64,000 nt of DNA from Enhygromyxa salina (GTDB lineage Bacteria; Myxococcota_A; Polyangia; Nannocystales; Nannocystaceae), in assembly GCF_002994615.1 (NCBI RefSeq), contig NZ_PVNK01000114.1, positions 1 through 64,000 of the forward strand, given 5' to 3'. A model generated the notes under the pieces. It saw only the letters and a list, made by a program, of their open reading frames with translations. It was not told where the DNA came from and did no database searches. Each line of letters starts with the position of its first letter. Within the stretch, counting starts at the first letter, position 1. This document shows, in pieces, positions 1 through 8,785 of this stretch. The position numbers were made by a program, and so were the translations under genes.

Positions 1-126
1 GAGCCGCAAGGCGAGCGTTTGGGGTGAGCGGAGGGGGCTTTGCCGCCGCAGCGAGGGGCCTTTTCGAAAGGCCCCTTGAAGATTAGAAGGCCTGAGTCGA
101 GCGCGCAGCGCTTGATTCAGGGCTAG
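1..126 (+). repeat. Partial copy of CTAG-ended palindromic repeat, family 2
   Basis: This is the right-hand part of a repeat whose full copy lies at 13538-13717; the two agree almost base for base. It carries a strong hairpin near 53-77 (GAGGGGCCTTT, then its complement) and ends at the CTAG at 123-126. The left end lies outside the window. The CTAG also supplies the TAG stop codon of the neighbouring minus-strand DUF2914 gene. Confidence 0.85.
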
Positions 127-902
127 CCCGAGATCTCAAACGCGACCTGCCCGAGCACCGACCCATCCGCGCTCTTGACCGTCGCCGTCCAGTCCCCCGC
201 GCGGCCCGAGGAGACCGGCATCCAGGCTCGGGTCAGGTAGGCGTGGGTCGCCTTGACGTTCAGCTCGATCTGCTGGCGAAGCTTCCCGGCCCGCGACCAC
301 TCGAGGATCACGGTCTCGTGTTCGCGCGGATGGACCACGCGGAAGCAGACGTTGACCCGCTGGTCGACGCTGGCGACGAACTGCGTGCCGAGCTCCTCGC
401 AGCGGCTCGACGCCCAGCCCTTGCCGACCTCGAGCTCGTCGAGGTGGATCCCCGTGGCTCCGACGCCGCCGACCGGGGCCTTGTCGCGCTTGGCGAGCGG
501 CAAGTTGGTGAAGGCGGCGATGTGGGCCTCGGGGGTGCCGTCGGGCAGCAGGCTCGGGCTGCGGAGGCTGTCGGGCGCCCGAGTCCTGCGCTCGAGCGCG
601 GGCTCGACGGCTCGCGGCGCGCTCGGTGCTGAGCTCGCGGCGAGCGGTGTCGAGCTGGCCAAGACAGGCTGGTCGCTGACGATCGGCGCCACGGCGACGG
701 GAGCCGTGACGGGAGCGGCGACGGGAGCGGCGACGGGAGCCGGCTCGGCGCGCGCCGTCTCGTCGGCCGTGACCTCGACGGGTGAGGTGGCCTCGGTCGC
801 TTGGGCCTCGTCGCTCGAGACGTCGCAGGCGAGCGGGCTGGCGCAGATGACCGTGGTCAGGAGGGACAGGCAAGAGACGGTCGGAAGGCTCAGTCGGCGC
901 AT
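123..902 (-). CDS. DUF2914-type secreted protein or lipoprotein
   Basis: The 259-residue product starts with a basic and hydrophobic signal segment; the first 26 residues end in PLAC, an imperfect lipobox. Residues about 30-120 are a low-complexity Ala/Pro/Glu linker with repeated PVAAPVTAP. The C-terminal 90 residues (VCFRVV, then WSRAGK, WTATVKSADGSVLG) match the DUF2914 pattern, a beta-sandwich of unknown function common in myxobacterial envelope proteins. It is the last gene of a minus-strand run. Its stop codon TAG is the end of a family-2 repeat, so the exact C-terminus may have been fixed by that insertion. No enzymatic role is visible. Confidence 0.75.
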   Translation of the reverse strand: MRRLSLPTVSCLSLLTTVICASPLACDVSSDEAQATEATSPVEVTADETARAEPAPVAAPVAAPVTAPVAVAPIVSDQPVLASSTPLAASSAPSAPRAVEPALERRTRAPDSLRSPSLLPDGTPEAHIAAFTNLPLAKRDKAPVGGVGATGIHLDELEVGKGWASSRCEELGTQFVASVDQRVNVCFRVVHPREHETVILEWSRAGKLRQQIELNVKATHAYLTRAWMPVSSGRAGDWTATVKSADGSVLGQVAFEISG

Positions 903-974
903 GGCGGCCTGACTACGCCCCGACCTGGCTCCTGCATTCCACCGCGCTCGCCAATCGGCTCGCCAATCGGCTCA

Positions 975-1601
975 CTAGTTCAACCGGATCGTCTCGCCCT
1001 TGACGACGACGTCGGCGCTGGCCTTGAGCGCGACCTCGCCCTTGGTCGCCTCGAACTCGATGTCCTCGGCCGCGAACGCGAGCTTGCCCGCGAACTCGAC
1101 CCGCACGTCGGGCTCGAGCACCCTGACGACCGGGCCGCCCTGACCCTGGGAGATCTCGACGAGCGGCTGGCCCTGGCTCGAGATCACGTTGACGGCCTCG
1201 TCGCGTTGGAGCTCGACGCGGGCGGCCTCTTGCTTGTCGTGCCGCGGACGGGTCGCGAAGCCGTCGACGACGCCGGTGACGATCCACTCGGCGAGGTTGT
1301 CGGGCCGGACCATCAAGACGCGATCGGCCACGCGCACGGGCAGGCCCTGGAGCGTCGGGACCCAGCGCTCGTGGTCCTGGCCGCGGATCGCGAAGCGGAC
1401 CCGGACCCGGCCCTGGAGGGTCGGGTGCTTGGCCTCGATGCACTCGCCGACGAGGTTCGCGGGCTCGGAGCTCGACCCGTGCTGCTCGCCGCGCGAGACC
1501 GGGGCCTCGAGCAGCTCCGCGAGGGTCGCCCCCTCGGCAGGGGTCGCGGGGCCCTCGCTGGCCTCGACCTCAGCGTCATCATCGTGGCTGCGTTCGCTCA
1601 T
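975..1601 (-). CDS. Conserved hypothetical protein with OB-like N-terminal half, possibly DUF6484-like
   Basis: The product is 208 residues from the ATG at 1601. After an acidic N-terminus it has a segment VGECIEAKHPTLQGRVRVRF then WVPTLQGLPVRVADRVLMV and WIVTGVVDG. This is the spacing of small beta-barrel proteins of the DUF6484/baseplate-spike accessory type, where the module sits beside VgrG-like proteins. The C-terminal half (VRVEFAGKLAFAAEDIEFEATKGEVALKASADVVVKGETIRLN) is a beta-helix-like run resembling the shaft of such spikes. No other secretion-system gene is in the window, so a type VI link is only a suggestion. It follows the Nudix gene by 46 bp. Confidence 0.6.
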   Translation of the reverse strand: MSERSHDDDAEVEASEGPATPAEGATLAELLEAPVSRGEQHGSSSEPANLVGECIEAKHPTLQGRVRVRFAIRGQDHERWVPTLQGLPVRVADRVLMVRPDNLAEWIVTGVVDGFATRPRHDKQEAARVELQRDEAVNVISSQGQPLVEISQGQGGPVVRVLEPDVRVEFAGKLAFAAEDIEFEATKGEVALKASADVVVKGETIRLN

Positions 1602-1647
1602 ACCCAGCGGCCACGGTAACCCCGGTCGTCGCCGATGTCGACGCTCT

Positions 1648-2133
1648 TCAGCTGCGCGCGGCGGCGGTGAGCAGGGTCGAGGCGCGCTCGAGCAGGGGGA
1701 TCTGAGCGGCGTTGATCTTGGCCTGGGCCGCGGCGGGCTCGAGCCACTGCGCGCGGTCGACCTCGGGGAACTGCGCGCGCCGACCCGAGCGTGGGGGCCA
1801 CTCGAGCTCGAAGGTGTTGCTGACCAGCGCGCTGGGGTTGGCGTCCCCGAGCGCGGCGAAGCCGAGCACACGCTTGCCGCCCTTTTGCACGATCTCCCCG
1901 AGCGCGAGGTAGGGACCCGGCGGGAGGGGGAAGCCGGTCTCCTCGACGAACTCACGCTGCGCGGTGGCCAGCGGCTGCTCGCCGGGCTCGACCAAGCCCT
2001 TGGGGATCGACCACGCGCCAGCGTCCTTGTTGGCGAAGAAGGGCCCGCCAGGGTGGACGAGGAGGAACTCGATCACGACCGGCAGCCGGGCGGGCACCCG
2101 ACACAGCAACAAGCCCGCGCTGACCGCCGCCAC
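1648..2133 (-). CDS. Nudix hydrolase (predicted NTP pyrophosphohydrolase, COG4119-like)
   Basis: The 161-residue product carries a perfect Nudix box, GLVEPGEQPLATAQREFVEE followed by TGF, that is G-x5-E-x7-REVxEExG. The flanking SAGLLLCR, HPGGPFF and KDAGAWSIPKG are typical of the MutT-like COG4119 group. Such enzymes cleave nucleoside diphosphates linked to another moiety; the substrate cannot be told here. I chose GTG at 2133 because everything upstream in the frame lies inside the CTAG repeat at 2138-2303 and has the same translation at other copies. The repeat therefore ends 4 bp before the start codon and must provide the ribosome-binding context. Confidence 0.85.
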   Translation of the reverse strand: MAAVSAGLLLCRVPARLPVVIEFLLVHPGGPFFANKDAGAWSIPKGLVEPGEQPLATAQREFVEETGFPLPPGPYLALGEIVQKGGKRVLGFAALGDANPSALVSNTFELEWPPRSGRRAQFPEVDRAQWLEPAAAQAKINAAQIPLLERASTLLTAAARS

Positions 2134-2137
2134 CGCT

Positions 2138-2303
2138 CTAGCAGCCCGGGGTGCAATGCATCGTGTCGCCTCGCGCCGGAATTTTCGCCGAGGGCGCGAA
2201 GCCAAAACGCCGCTGTACCGGGCGTACTGCAAGTTTTGGCGACAAAGCCATCGGCGAAAAGGCCAAGCGAGGCGGCGCGAGGCATTGCACCCCGGGCTGC
2301 TAG
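2138..2303 (+). repeat. CTAG-ended palindromic repeat, family 1, copy A
   Basis: The 166-bp element begins CTAGCAGCCCGGGGTG and ends with the exact reverse complement, giving a perfect 22-bp terminal inverted repeat. The interior is an imperfect palindrome around AAGCCAAAAC and GTTTTGGCG. The same unit recurs at 13376, 15223, 30893 and 50788. Its left end abuts the Nudix start codon and its right CTAG forms the stop codon of the gene at 2300-2905. Both strands stay open, but the same reading is found at every copy regardless of context, so I treat it as non-coding. Confidence 0.92.
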
Positions 2304-2905
2304 TCCAGCAGCGGCCGGGCGTCGGGCTTGGTCAGGGTCTCGACGATCTCGCCGGTCAGGACCTTGATCTCCACCGTCTCGCCGTCGCGGACCTCGACCT
2401 TGAACTGGGCCTTCTCGGCTCCGCGCGCGAGGGTGATGTCGCGGTCGGGCAGGTGGAGGAGGTTGATCGCGGGCGCCTCGCGTGACAGGCCCACGCGCAT
2501 GTTGCCCTCGGAGATGGTCATGTCGCGGGGGGTCCCTGGCGCGATCGTGGCCTCGACCTCGGGCAGGGGGTGGAGCCGCTGATGGCGAAGCTCGCGGGTG
2601 TTGTGGACAAACACGATGATCCCGATCGTGAGCGCGAGGCCGAGCGACGCGGTGATGATCCAGCGGAGCTTGCGGACCGCGTGCCAGCCAGCGAAGCGTC
2701 CGAGGTGGACCTTGGTCGCGGGCGGATCGTCGAGGAGCTCGTCGTCACGCTCGCGGGGTCGGGCCGTGCGGACCAACTCGTGGGCTGGGGGGGTCTCGTC
2801 GCCGTCGTCGAGCTCGCGCTCGGCCGCGGCCTTGAGCTCGGCCATGGTCAGCTCGCGGTCGTCCTTGACCACGATCTCGCCGAGGTTCTCGGGGCCCTCG
2901 CCCAT
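2300..2905 (-). CDS. Hypothetical single-pass membrane protein
   Basis: The 201-residue product has an acidic, charged N-terminal region of about 80 residues, one membrane segment (WIITASLGLALTIGIIVFV, about residues 82-100) and a C-terminal domain of about 100 residues with alternating beta-like segments (VEATIAPGTPRDMTISEGNMRVGL, then KVEVRDGETVEIKVLTGEIVETL). The membrane orientation suggests a cytoplasmic N-terminus and an exported C-terminus. It lies 33 bp downstream of the response regulator at 2939-4288 and may be co-transcribed. No family is recognised. Its last codon and TAG stop overlap the CTAG end of repeat copy A. Confidence 0.65.
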   Translation of the reverse strand: MGEGPENLGEIVVKDDRELTMAELKAAAERELDDGDETPPAHELVRTARPRERDDELLDDPPATKVHLGRFAGWHAVRKLRWIITASLGLALTIGIIVFVHNTRELRHQRLHPLPEVEATIAPGTPRDMTISEGNMRVGLSREAPAINLLHLPDRDITLARGAEKAQFKVEVRDGETVEIKVLTGEIVETLTKPDARPLLD

Positions 2906-2938
2906 GGTCCGGCTCCTGGCGCTGGCTCCGGGGCGAGC

Positions 2939-4288
2939 TCAGCGATTGGCCTCGTCGATCAGCCGCGCGCCCTCCATGAGCAGGCTGGTCGTGGAGGTCT
3001 GGACCTCGTCCTCCATGTCGACGTCCATCGCGGTGAAGTGGAAGCGGCCCTTGGCCCAGGTCAGCATGTAGTAGACCGACTCGGCGCCCTTGCGCGGGCC
3101 CTCGCCCTTGTCGATGCGGGCCTGGATGACCTGGCCCTTGCGGATGAAGATGCGGCCGACGTTCTTGTCGGTGGCGTTTTGAAGCTGGAGCACGCCGTCC
3201 TTGCGCTCCATCTCCATCATGACGAGCAGGCTCGACAGGCCCAGCTGCTCGAGCCGTCCAGACAAGCCCGTGCGTCGGATGCCCCCGGAGAACGAACCGG
3301 AGGCGCTAGGATCGACCGCGGCCGGCGCCGCTTGCTCGGGCTCGGGCTCGGGTGCGGGGGGCGGCGGCGGCTGCTGCGGGGTCGGAGCTTGCTGACCCCC
3401 GGGCGGACCGTAGCCCGCGCCCGGGTCGTAGCCCTGCTGCCCCTGCTGGGGGTACCCGCCGGGCCCCGGAGGCGGTTGCTGCGGTAGGGGCTGGTGGGGC
3501 TGCTGCTGGTGCTGGGCGGGATACTGACCGGGGGGGCCGTAGCCGCCTTGCTGAGGGAAGCCGCTCGGCCCTGGCCCTGGCCCTGGCTGCTGGGCGGGAT
3601 ACTGACTTGGGGGACCGTAGCCGCCGCCGTGCTGGGGCTGCTGCGGGAAGCCGCCCGGAGGCTGTTGCGGCGGCTGCTGAGGAAAGCCGCCCGGCTGTTG
3701 TGAGAAGCCGCCCGGGTTGTAGCCACCCTGCTGAGGGAAGCCGCTTGGCTGCGGGCCAAAGCCCCCGGGGTGAAAGCCTTGGCCCTGGCGGTGGGGCTGG
3801 GATCCGGGCGCGGCTCCGAAGCCGCGCTGATCGAAGCCCTGCCGCTGGGGCGGCGCGTAGCCACCGCCCCCGGGAGGGCCGCCGGCGCGAGAGGGTTCTT
3901 CGCTCTTGTTGTTGCGCGTGGCGAGGGCCTTGAGCACGCGGCGCTCGAGGTCGTCGAAGCGAAAGGGCTTGGACACGTAGTCGTCGGGCTTGAGCCCGAG
4001 CGCGCGGAGCCGGTCTTCATCCTTGCCCAGCGCGGTCAGGAACAGCACGGGGATGTCGGCGAGCTCAGGATCGGCGCGCAGCTGCTGGACCAGCGCCCAC
4101 CCATCCATGACCGGCATCATCACGTCGCTGATGATCATGTCAGGCCGCTGAGCCTGCGCCTTGTAGAACGCCTGCTGGCCATCGCGGGCCGTCTCGACCG
4201 CGTACGTACCTTTCTTCTCCAGGCTCGAGGAGACCATGCGGAGAATCCAGGGGTCGTCATCGACCACGAGCACCCGGATCTGGCTCAC
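2939..4288 (-). CDS. Response regulator: receiver, Gln/Pro/Gly-rich linker, DUF4388 output
   Basis: The 449-residue product has an intact CheY-like receiver at residues 3-122: acidic pocket D10-D12, phosphoacceptor D55 in IISDVMMP, T85 and K107. Residues about 130-320 are a flexible linker of [12 protein letters not shown]-type repeats. The C-terminal 115 residues ([25 protein letters not shown], then [15 protein letters not shown]) match DUF4388 (PATAN), an output module found with receivers in myxobacteria and proposed to mediate protein contacts. No DNA-binding domain is present. No histidine kinase is adjacent, so its partner must be encoded elsewhere. Confidence 0.9.
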   Translation of the reverse strand: MSQIRVLVVDDDPWILRMVSSSLEKKGTYAVETARDGQQAFYKAQAQRPDMIISDVMMPVMDGWALVQQLRADPELADIPVLFLTALGKDEDRLRALGLKPDDYVSKPFRFDDLERRVLKALATRNNKSEEPSRAGGPPGGGGYAPPQRQGFDQRGFGAAPGSQPHRQGQGFHPGGFGPQPSGFPQQGGYNPGGFSQQPGGFPQQPPQQPPGGFPQQPQHGGGYGPPSQYPAQQPGPGPGPSGFPQQGGYGPPGQYPAQHQQQPHQPLPQQPPPGPGGYPQQGQQGYDPGAGYGPPGGQQAPTPQQPPPPPAPEPEPEQAAPAAVDPSASGSFSGGIRRTGLSGRLEQLGLSSLLVMMEMERKDGVLQLQNATDKNVGRIFIRKGQVIQARIDKGEGPRKGAESVYYMLTWAKGRFHFTAMDVDMEDEVQTSTTSLLMEGARLIDEANR

Positions 4289-4420
4289 TTGCGCAGCCTA
4301 GGGGCGCCTGTCCGGCGTGTCAACGAAGTGGATCTGAGAGTAGCTGCCATGACCTCCCCAACAGTCTCTCTTCCGAGAGGATCCGAGCGTACTTCAGCCG
4401 CGCTTCGCGTTTCGCGCAGC

Positions 4421-5896
4421 CTAGAACACCCGCAGCTGGGACCAGGCGACCTGGGCGACGACGCCGACCTTGGTCCCGGCGAGGCCGACGGCGCCGTGGA
4501 CCTGACGGAGGCGGTCACTGACCGGGTAGTGGCTCGCGTGACGTGGCGCCAGGCTGGAGTGAAGCACGTGGTGTGCCGTCTTGAGGTACTCCGCGAGGAA
4601 GATCCGGGGCCGGCGCTCGGCGCAAGCGAGCAGCGCGAGCGAGCGGACTCGCTGGCGTTCACCACTGCGCCAATAGCTGAACAGAGCCCGCCGAATTCCG
4701 CGCGCTCCCTCACCTTCGCCGCGAAAGGCCTCGAAGATCGAGTCGGCCAGGGCCTGGCGAGTCGGGACGTAGCGGTCGTGCTCGAGCCGGTAGCGACGGA
4801 GGCTGCGGTCGTCGAGCCACGGGGTGCCGACGCGGGCGCCCGCGCGGCGCCGGGCCTCGCGCGCGAGGTATTTGGCGTCGAGCAGACCCATCGTCATGCC
4901 GCTGGCGGTGATCGGGTGTGAGCATCCGGCGGCGTCGCCGACCAGGGCCAGGCCCGGGGCGGTCGCGGGCGGGGCCGGAAGGTTGAAGGTTGGCGCCAGC
5001 TCGAGCTGGCCGCGGCGCTCGGCGAGGGCGGCGGCGACTTGGTCGGCGAGCGGGCCGGGCAGGTAGGGCACGAAGGCGTCGATCAGGTAGTCCGACAGCT
5101 CGCGACCCTTGGCCGGGAGCGCGTGGGGCAGGTCGAAGGTCAGGCGAAAGCTGAGCCCCTCGGCCCCGCGGGTGATCGGGTAGCAGAGCATCGGCCCCGG
5201 CCCGCCGAGGATCACGTTGGCGTGGAGCGGCTGTGACAGCCTGGCGTCGGTGACCTCGATCCCGGCCGTGAACCCGAGGGTCTCGCGGCGGTCGGGGATC
5301 CCGGCCAGCTTGCGCACGCTGCTGGCCTTGCCGTCGGCCCCGATGACGAGATCGCAGCTCACGCGGTGCTCGACGCCCTCGCGGTCGCGCAGGACCACCC
5401 CGGTGATCGCTCCGCTGCTCTGGCCGGTGCTCTGGCCGGTGCTCTGGCCTGCGCCCTGGCGGAGGAGATCGGTGACTCGCCAGCCTTCGCGCAGGGTCAC
5501 CTGCTCGCGCTCGCAGATCGTCCGGCGCAGGACCCTGACCAGGGTCTTGTGGTGGACCGAGATCCCGCGCGAGCGCTCGCCGGGGATCGCCGCGTAGTCG
5601 AGGACCACGGGGGCGTCGTGCTCGGCGTTCTCCATCACGACGAAGCCGTCGACGTCGACGGCCCCGGCGCTGATCAGGCGGCCGTAGAAGCCGAGCTCGT
5701 CGAGGACCTCGGCGCCGCGGGGGTGGATGAACTCGCCCGAGAAGCGCGGCGACACGCCGCGGTGGAGATCGACCACGAGGATCGAGCGACGGTGCTGGGG
5801 GTCGGCGCGCGCGAGGGCCTGGGCCGCCGCGCAGCCGGCGAGGCCGGCCCCGACGATGATGACGTCATAGCGATCTTCGACGGATGTGGAGCTCAT
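4421..5896 (-). CDS. FAD-dependent monooxygenase resembling squalene epoxidase
   Basis: The 491-residue product has the N-terminal dinucleotide-binding motif VGAGLAGCAAAQAL (about residues 16-29). Next comes a segment RFSGEFIHPRGAEVLDELGF that closely follows the squalene-monooxygenase pattern, a DG motif (LVIGADGKASSVR), and the FAD motif LVGDAAGCSHPITASGMTMGLLDA. Geranylgeranyl reductases share this fold, so that is the main alternative. It overlaps the upstream cyclase-like gene by 4 bp (ATGA at 5893-5896), implying translational coupling and a shared pathway, probably on squalene or another polyprenyl. A short GQSTGQSTGQSSG insert is peculiar to this copy. Its stop codon is a natural CTAG with no repeat attached. 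Confidence 0.8.
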   Translation of the reverse strand: MSSTSVEDRYDVIIVGAGLAGCAAAQALARADPQHRRSILVVDLHRGVSPRFSGEFIHPRGAEVLDELGFYGRLISAGAVDVDGFVVMENAEHDAPVVLDYAAIPGERSRGISVHHKTLVRVLRRTICEREQVTLREGWRVTDLLRQGAGQSTGQSTGQSSGAITGVVLRDREGVEHRVSCDLVIGADGKASSVRKLAGIPDRRETLGFTAGIEVTDARLSQPLHANVILGGPGPMLCYPITRGAEGLSFRLTFDLPHALPAKGRELSDYLIDAFVPYLPGPLADQVAAALAERRGQLELAPTFNLPAPPATAPGLALVGDAAGCSHPITASGMTMGLLDAKYLAREARRRAGARVGTPWLDDRSLRRYRLEHDRYVPTRQALADSIFEAFRGEGEGARGIRRALFSYWRSGERQRVRSLALLACAERRPRIFLAEYLKTAHHVLHSSLAPRHASHYPVSDRLRQVHGAVGLAGTKVGVVAQVAWSQLRVF

Positions 5897-7866
5897 GCTG
5901 GCGACTCGCTTGGACTCGGCGCGAGCTCGCCGACCTCGCGACGAAAGCTCAGCAGCGCCGTGTGGATGTCACGGACGCCCGCGCTCGGATCGCGCAGGCG
6001 AGGGGACAGCCCGTAGCCGGGGAGTTCGGTGTCGGGCAGGCTGGGGGCGTCGGCGAGGGTCTCGCGGGCCAGGAGCCCAACCCGGGCAACCAGATGGCGG
6101 GCGGCTCGCTGGGCCTGCACGCAGGGCTCGCCGCAGGCGATCATTGCGATGAGCGCTCGGGCGGTCGACAGCTCGTCGCCGAAGCTGCCGTCTTCTCGCT
6201 GCCGGCTCCGCAGGAGCTGCTCGCAGGCCGTGCGCAGCGGGTGGTCCGGGACGCACTGGGCCGCGCTCGCGCGCACGACCTCGGCCACGGTTGCGACCGA
6301 CCACAGGTGGCCGCGCTCGGCGTGGGCCTGCTCGAGCCACGCGCAGGCACGCGCGATGCGATCATCCTCACGACGCCAGCCGAGCACCGCGAGCTCGCGC
6401 AGGACGATGGCGGTGAGGACGACGCGGCCCTCGTCCTCGGGCGCGCCAAGGTTGAGCTGGTCGGCGTCGCGCCAGGGCAGGTGCGAGAGGGGCACGTCGG
6501 CCTCGCCTCGCTCGAAGCGGGCGAAGGATCCATCGGGCTCCTGCATCGCGAGCATGACCTCGGCCGCGCGGCGGAGGCTCGCCCGCGTCGCGCTGGTGCG
6601 GGTCCCACGAAAGGCGTGGAGGACCGAGCAGGTCGTGCGCAGATCGAGGTGGGCTTCGGCGTCGGCCTCGACGGACCAGCCGCCGCTCGGGGCGTCGGCG
6701 CGGCGCTGCCACGGGCCGGGGCGGGCGATCTCGGCGGCCAGGAGGCGCTCGTGGACACCCGCGACGGCCTCGCCGGGCTCGCGTCCGGCGGCGCCGCCGA
6801 GGCTCGCGAGCTCGGCCAGGGGATGCCCGGTCAAGCCCTGAGCCAGGGTCAGGACCGGCTCGCTGCCCTCGACCGCGACGATGCCCCGCGCGCGGCGGAG
6901 GTAGTCGAGGCCCCGGCGCATGCGCGGATCATCGCTGCGGACCCCGGACACACGCAGGGCCAGGAGGCTGTAGATCGTCGGCCGGGCCGAGAACCACCCG
7001 CCGTGAGCCTGCTGGCTGTCCTCGATCCAGCGTCGCGCCCGGGTCAGCGCGCGCCGACGCACGGCGCCGCGGGGGAGCTTGTGGGCCAGCCTGATCGAGG
7101 TGTCGAAGGCCTGGAGGAGGTCGCCGGCCAGCCCCGGCGTCGTCAGACGCGGCGGGATCGGCTCGTCGTGGCGGTTGTAGAGCAGCAGCTCGGCGGCGTC
7201 GTGAACGTGGATGTGGGCGGGACCGGCGGCGAGCAGGTGCAGCGCGGTGACCATCTGCCGGGCCCAGGGCGAGAGCCTCGCGGGCGAGAGCGGGGCGAAC
7301 TCGGGCAGGAGGTAGAGCTCCGAGGGCACCGCCGGGACCCAGTCCCACTCGACCGTCCCGGCCATCGCCAGCCACAGGCGCACGCAGAGGTTGGCCCGCC
7401 TGGCGCCGCCGAGCTCGTGGATGACGCGCAGGGCCTTGACGAGATCCTCGCTCTCGGGGTCGTCGCCGGCTTGGACGCGCGCCCAGTAGCCGAGGCAGGT
7501 CAGCGAGAGCTCGGGCTCGCCCTGCATGTCGCGCCAGCTGCCGTCTTCGTGCTGCTGGCTGCGGACCCACGCGAGCAGGCCCTCGCGCTCGCCGGGCTCG
7601 AGGTCGTGAAACAGCGCGTCGGCGAGCAGGACTTCGCAGCTCGGCCCGACGTCGGGGATCGCCGCGAGCCAGGGCTGCGGCTGGTGGAACCGCGACCACC
7701 AGGTCCGACACCACGACTGCGAGCGCTCGATCGCCGCGTCGAGGGGGCCGCCGACGGTCACCGGCTCACACCGCCAGCGCTGGTGAGGGCGCGCCCGGGG
7801 AGCACTGCGGCGTACACGGGCACCCGAGCTGGCCCCAGTGACAGATGTGGAGGTCTCTTCGAGCAT
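5893..7866 (-). CDS. Squalene-hopene/oxidosqualene cyclase superfamily protein lacking the catalytic DXDD
   Basis: The product is 657 residues from the ATG at 7866, close to the usual cyclase length. It shows QW-like repeats (QQHEDGSW, QQAHGGWF, MQEPDGSF, RQREDGSFGDE) and class II cyclase landmarks: GGARRANLCVRLWLA, WVPAVPSELYLLPEFAP followed by WARQ, and LPWRDADQ. At the catalytic position GGW...DLRTTCSVL the family DXDD is D408-L-R410-T411, and it does not match the oxidosqualene-cyclase DCTAE either. The protein should therefore bind a polyprenyl-like substrate but lacks the usual protonating Asp. A GTG further in is a possible later start. It is coupled to the epoxidase-like gene. Confidence 0.78.
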   Translation of the reverse strand: MLEETSTSVTGASSGARVRRSAPRARPHQRWRCEPVTVGGPLDAAIERSQSWCRTWWSRFHQPQPWLAAIPDVGPSCEVLLADALFHDLEPGEREGLLAWVRSQQHEDGSWRDMQGEPELSLTCLGYWARVQAGDDPESEDLVKALRVIHELGGARRANLCVRLWLAMAGTVEWDWVPAVPSELYLLPEFAPLSPARLSPWARQMVTALHLLAAGPAHIHVHDAAELLLYNRHDEPIPPRLTTPGLAGDLLQAFDTSIRLAHKLPRGAVRRRALTRARRWIEDSQQAHGGWFSARPTIYSLLALRVSGVRSDDPRMRRGLDYLRRARGIVAVEGSEPVLTLAQGLTGHPLAELASLGGAAGREPGEAVAGVHERLLAAEIARPGPWQRRADAPSGGWSVEADAEAHLDLRTTCSVLHAFRGTRTSATRASLRRAAEVMLAMQEPDGSFARFERGEADVPLSHLPWRDADQLNLGAPEDEGRVVLTAIVLRELAVLGWRREDDRIARACAWLEQAHAERGHLWSVATVAEVVRASAAQCVPDHPLRTACEQLLRSRQREDGSFGDELSTARALIAMIACGEPCVQAQRAARHLVARVGLLARETLADAPSLPDTELPGYGLSPRLRDPSAGVRDIHTALLSFRREVGELAPSPSESPA

Positions 7867-8121
7867 GTCTGCAATGGCGTGATGTGCGCCGATCGGGGGA
7901 AAGCATACACGTGCGGACCTCGTGTCCCGGTGATGCCTGTCACATCTCCGGTGTCGCAAAAGTGCCACAGAACCCTGCCTGTGGCCATCTGGATGCGTTT
8001 TTTCATTCACGGTGTCGGCTCGTGCACGCCGTCCTCGGGCATGGTTGGCGGCGCCGAAAGGCCGCGCCCTCGCTTGCTCGATCCGTGTGCCCTCTGCCAC
8101 ACTCGCCGACAAATGCCCGGC

Positions 8122-8751
8122 ATGAAGACTGTCCTCGGCGCCTGTCGATCCCTTGGTTTCCTGACGGCGGGTTTGATCAGCCTGGCCACGCTGGCGAGTT
8201 GCGCGGAGGAGGAGCCGGAGAATTTCGGCACCGTCCGTATCGAGCTCGAGCCGGTCAACGGCGCCGTGGAGATCTTCGACGGGACCGTCGAGGTCGTGGC
8301 GACCGTGAACTACGAGGCCTGCCTCGTGGACTTCTATCTCTCGCGCCAGTCGACCTACAAAAAGGATGGGCCCGACGGGGCGCCCGTGTTCAGCGATTGG
8401 GAGTCCCGCCTGTGCAGCGACTTCACCGACATTCCCGACTGCGAGGTCAGCTCGATCGAGCAGACGCTGCTCGACGTCAACGACGTCTACCGGCTCGCGG
8501 TGACCTACAAGATCAACGACTCGTCGACGCTGCCCTACCGCGAGCTCCACGTGGGCCCGATCCCCGTCGAGGAGTTCGCTGCTTGCAGCGGAGGCGAGGG
8601 GGCGATCGTCGGTCTTGCCCCCAACGGTGTGGTCGGCAAGAACGCGGACGGCGATCAGATCTGGCGGATCTCCACGGTCCCACCGCAGACCGAGGCCCGC
8701 GCCGGCCAGGGCGCGCCGCTGCGGGTCGAGATCCAGTCCACCCTTCCTTGA
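8122..8751 (+). CDS. Lipoprotein of unknown function
   Basis: The 209-residue product starts MKTVLGACRSLGFLTAGLISLATLASCAEEE, a clear type II signal peptide with lipobox LASC. An ATG three codons upstream (8113) is possible, but MKT fits a signal peptide better. The mature part has four or more cysteines (EACLVDF, SRLCSDFTDIPDCEV, FAACSGGEG), suggesting disulfides, and beta-rich stretches (GTVEVVATVNYEACLVDFYLSRQ). No family is recognised. It is followed after 34 bp by another exported protein gene in the same direction. About 255 bp separate it from the divergent cyclase gene; I see no defined promoter there. Confidence 0.7.
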   Translation: MKTVLGACRSLGFLTAGLISLATLASCAEEEPENFGTVRIELEPVNGAVEIFDGTVEVVATVNYEACLVDFYLSRQSTYKKDGPDGAPVFSDWESRLCSDFTDIPDCEVSSIEQTLLDVNDVYRLAVTYKINDSSTLPYRELHVGPIPVEEFAACSGGEGAIVGLAPNGVVGKNADGDQIWRISTVPPQTEARAGQGAPLRVEIQSTLP

Positions 8752-8785
8752 AGACCCGACCCAGGTCGACTCGGGGTCAGCCTTC

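Noticed and set aside
243-632. Long open frames opposite real genes across the whole window (for example 243-632, 20904-25061 minus, 57283-59784 minus)
   Set aside because: They are mirror frames produced by the high GC content. The opposite-strand genes have clear domains and codon bias, while these readings have no recognisable motifs.
975-1601. Type VI secretion system locus
   Set aside because: Only one small protein of the possible spike-accessory kind is seen; no VgrG, Hcp, sheath or ClpV gene is in the window.
2139-2302. Reading frames such as MHRVASRRNFRRGREAK and MPRAASLGLFADGF inside the repeats
   Set aside because: The same peptides appear on both strands at every repeat copy and follow repeat changes rather than codon constraint; they have no ribosome-binding sites and no independent context, so I treat them as non-coding.
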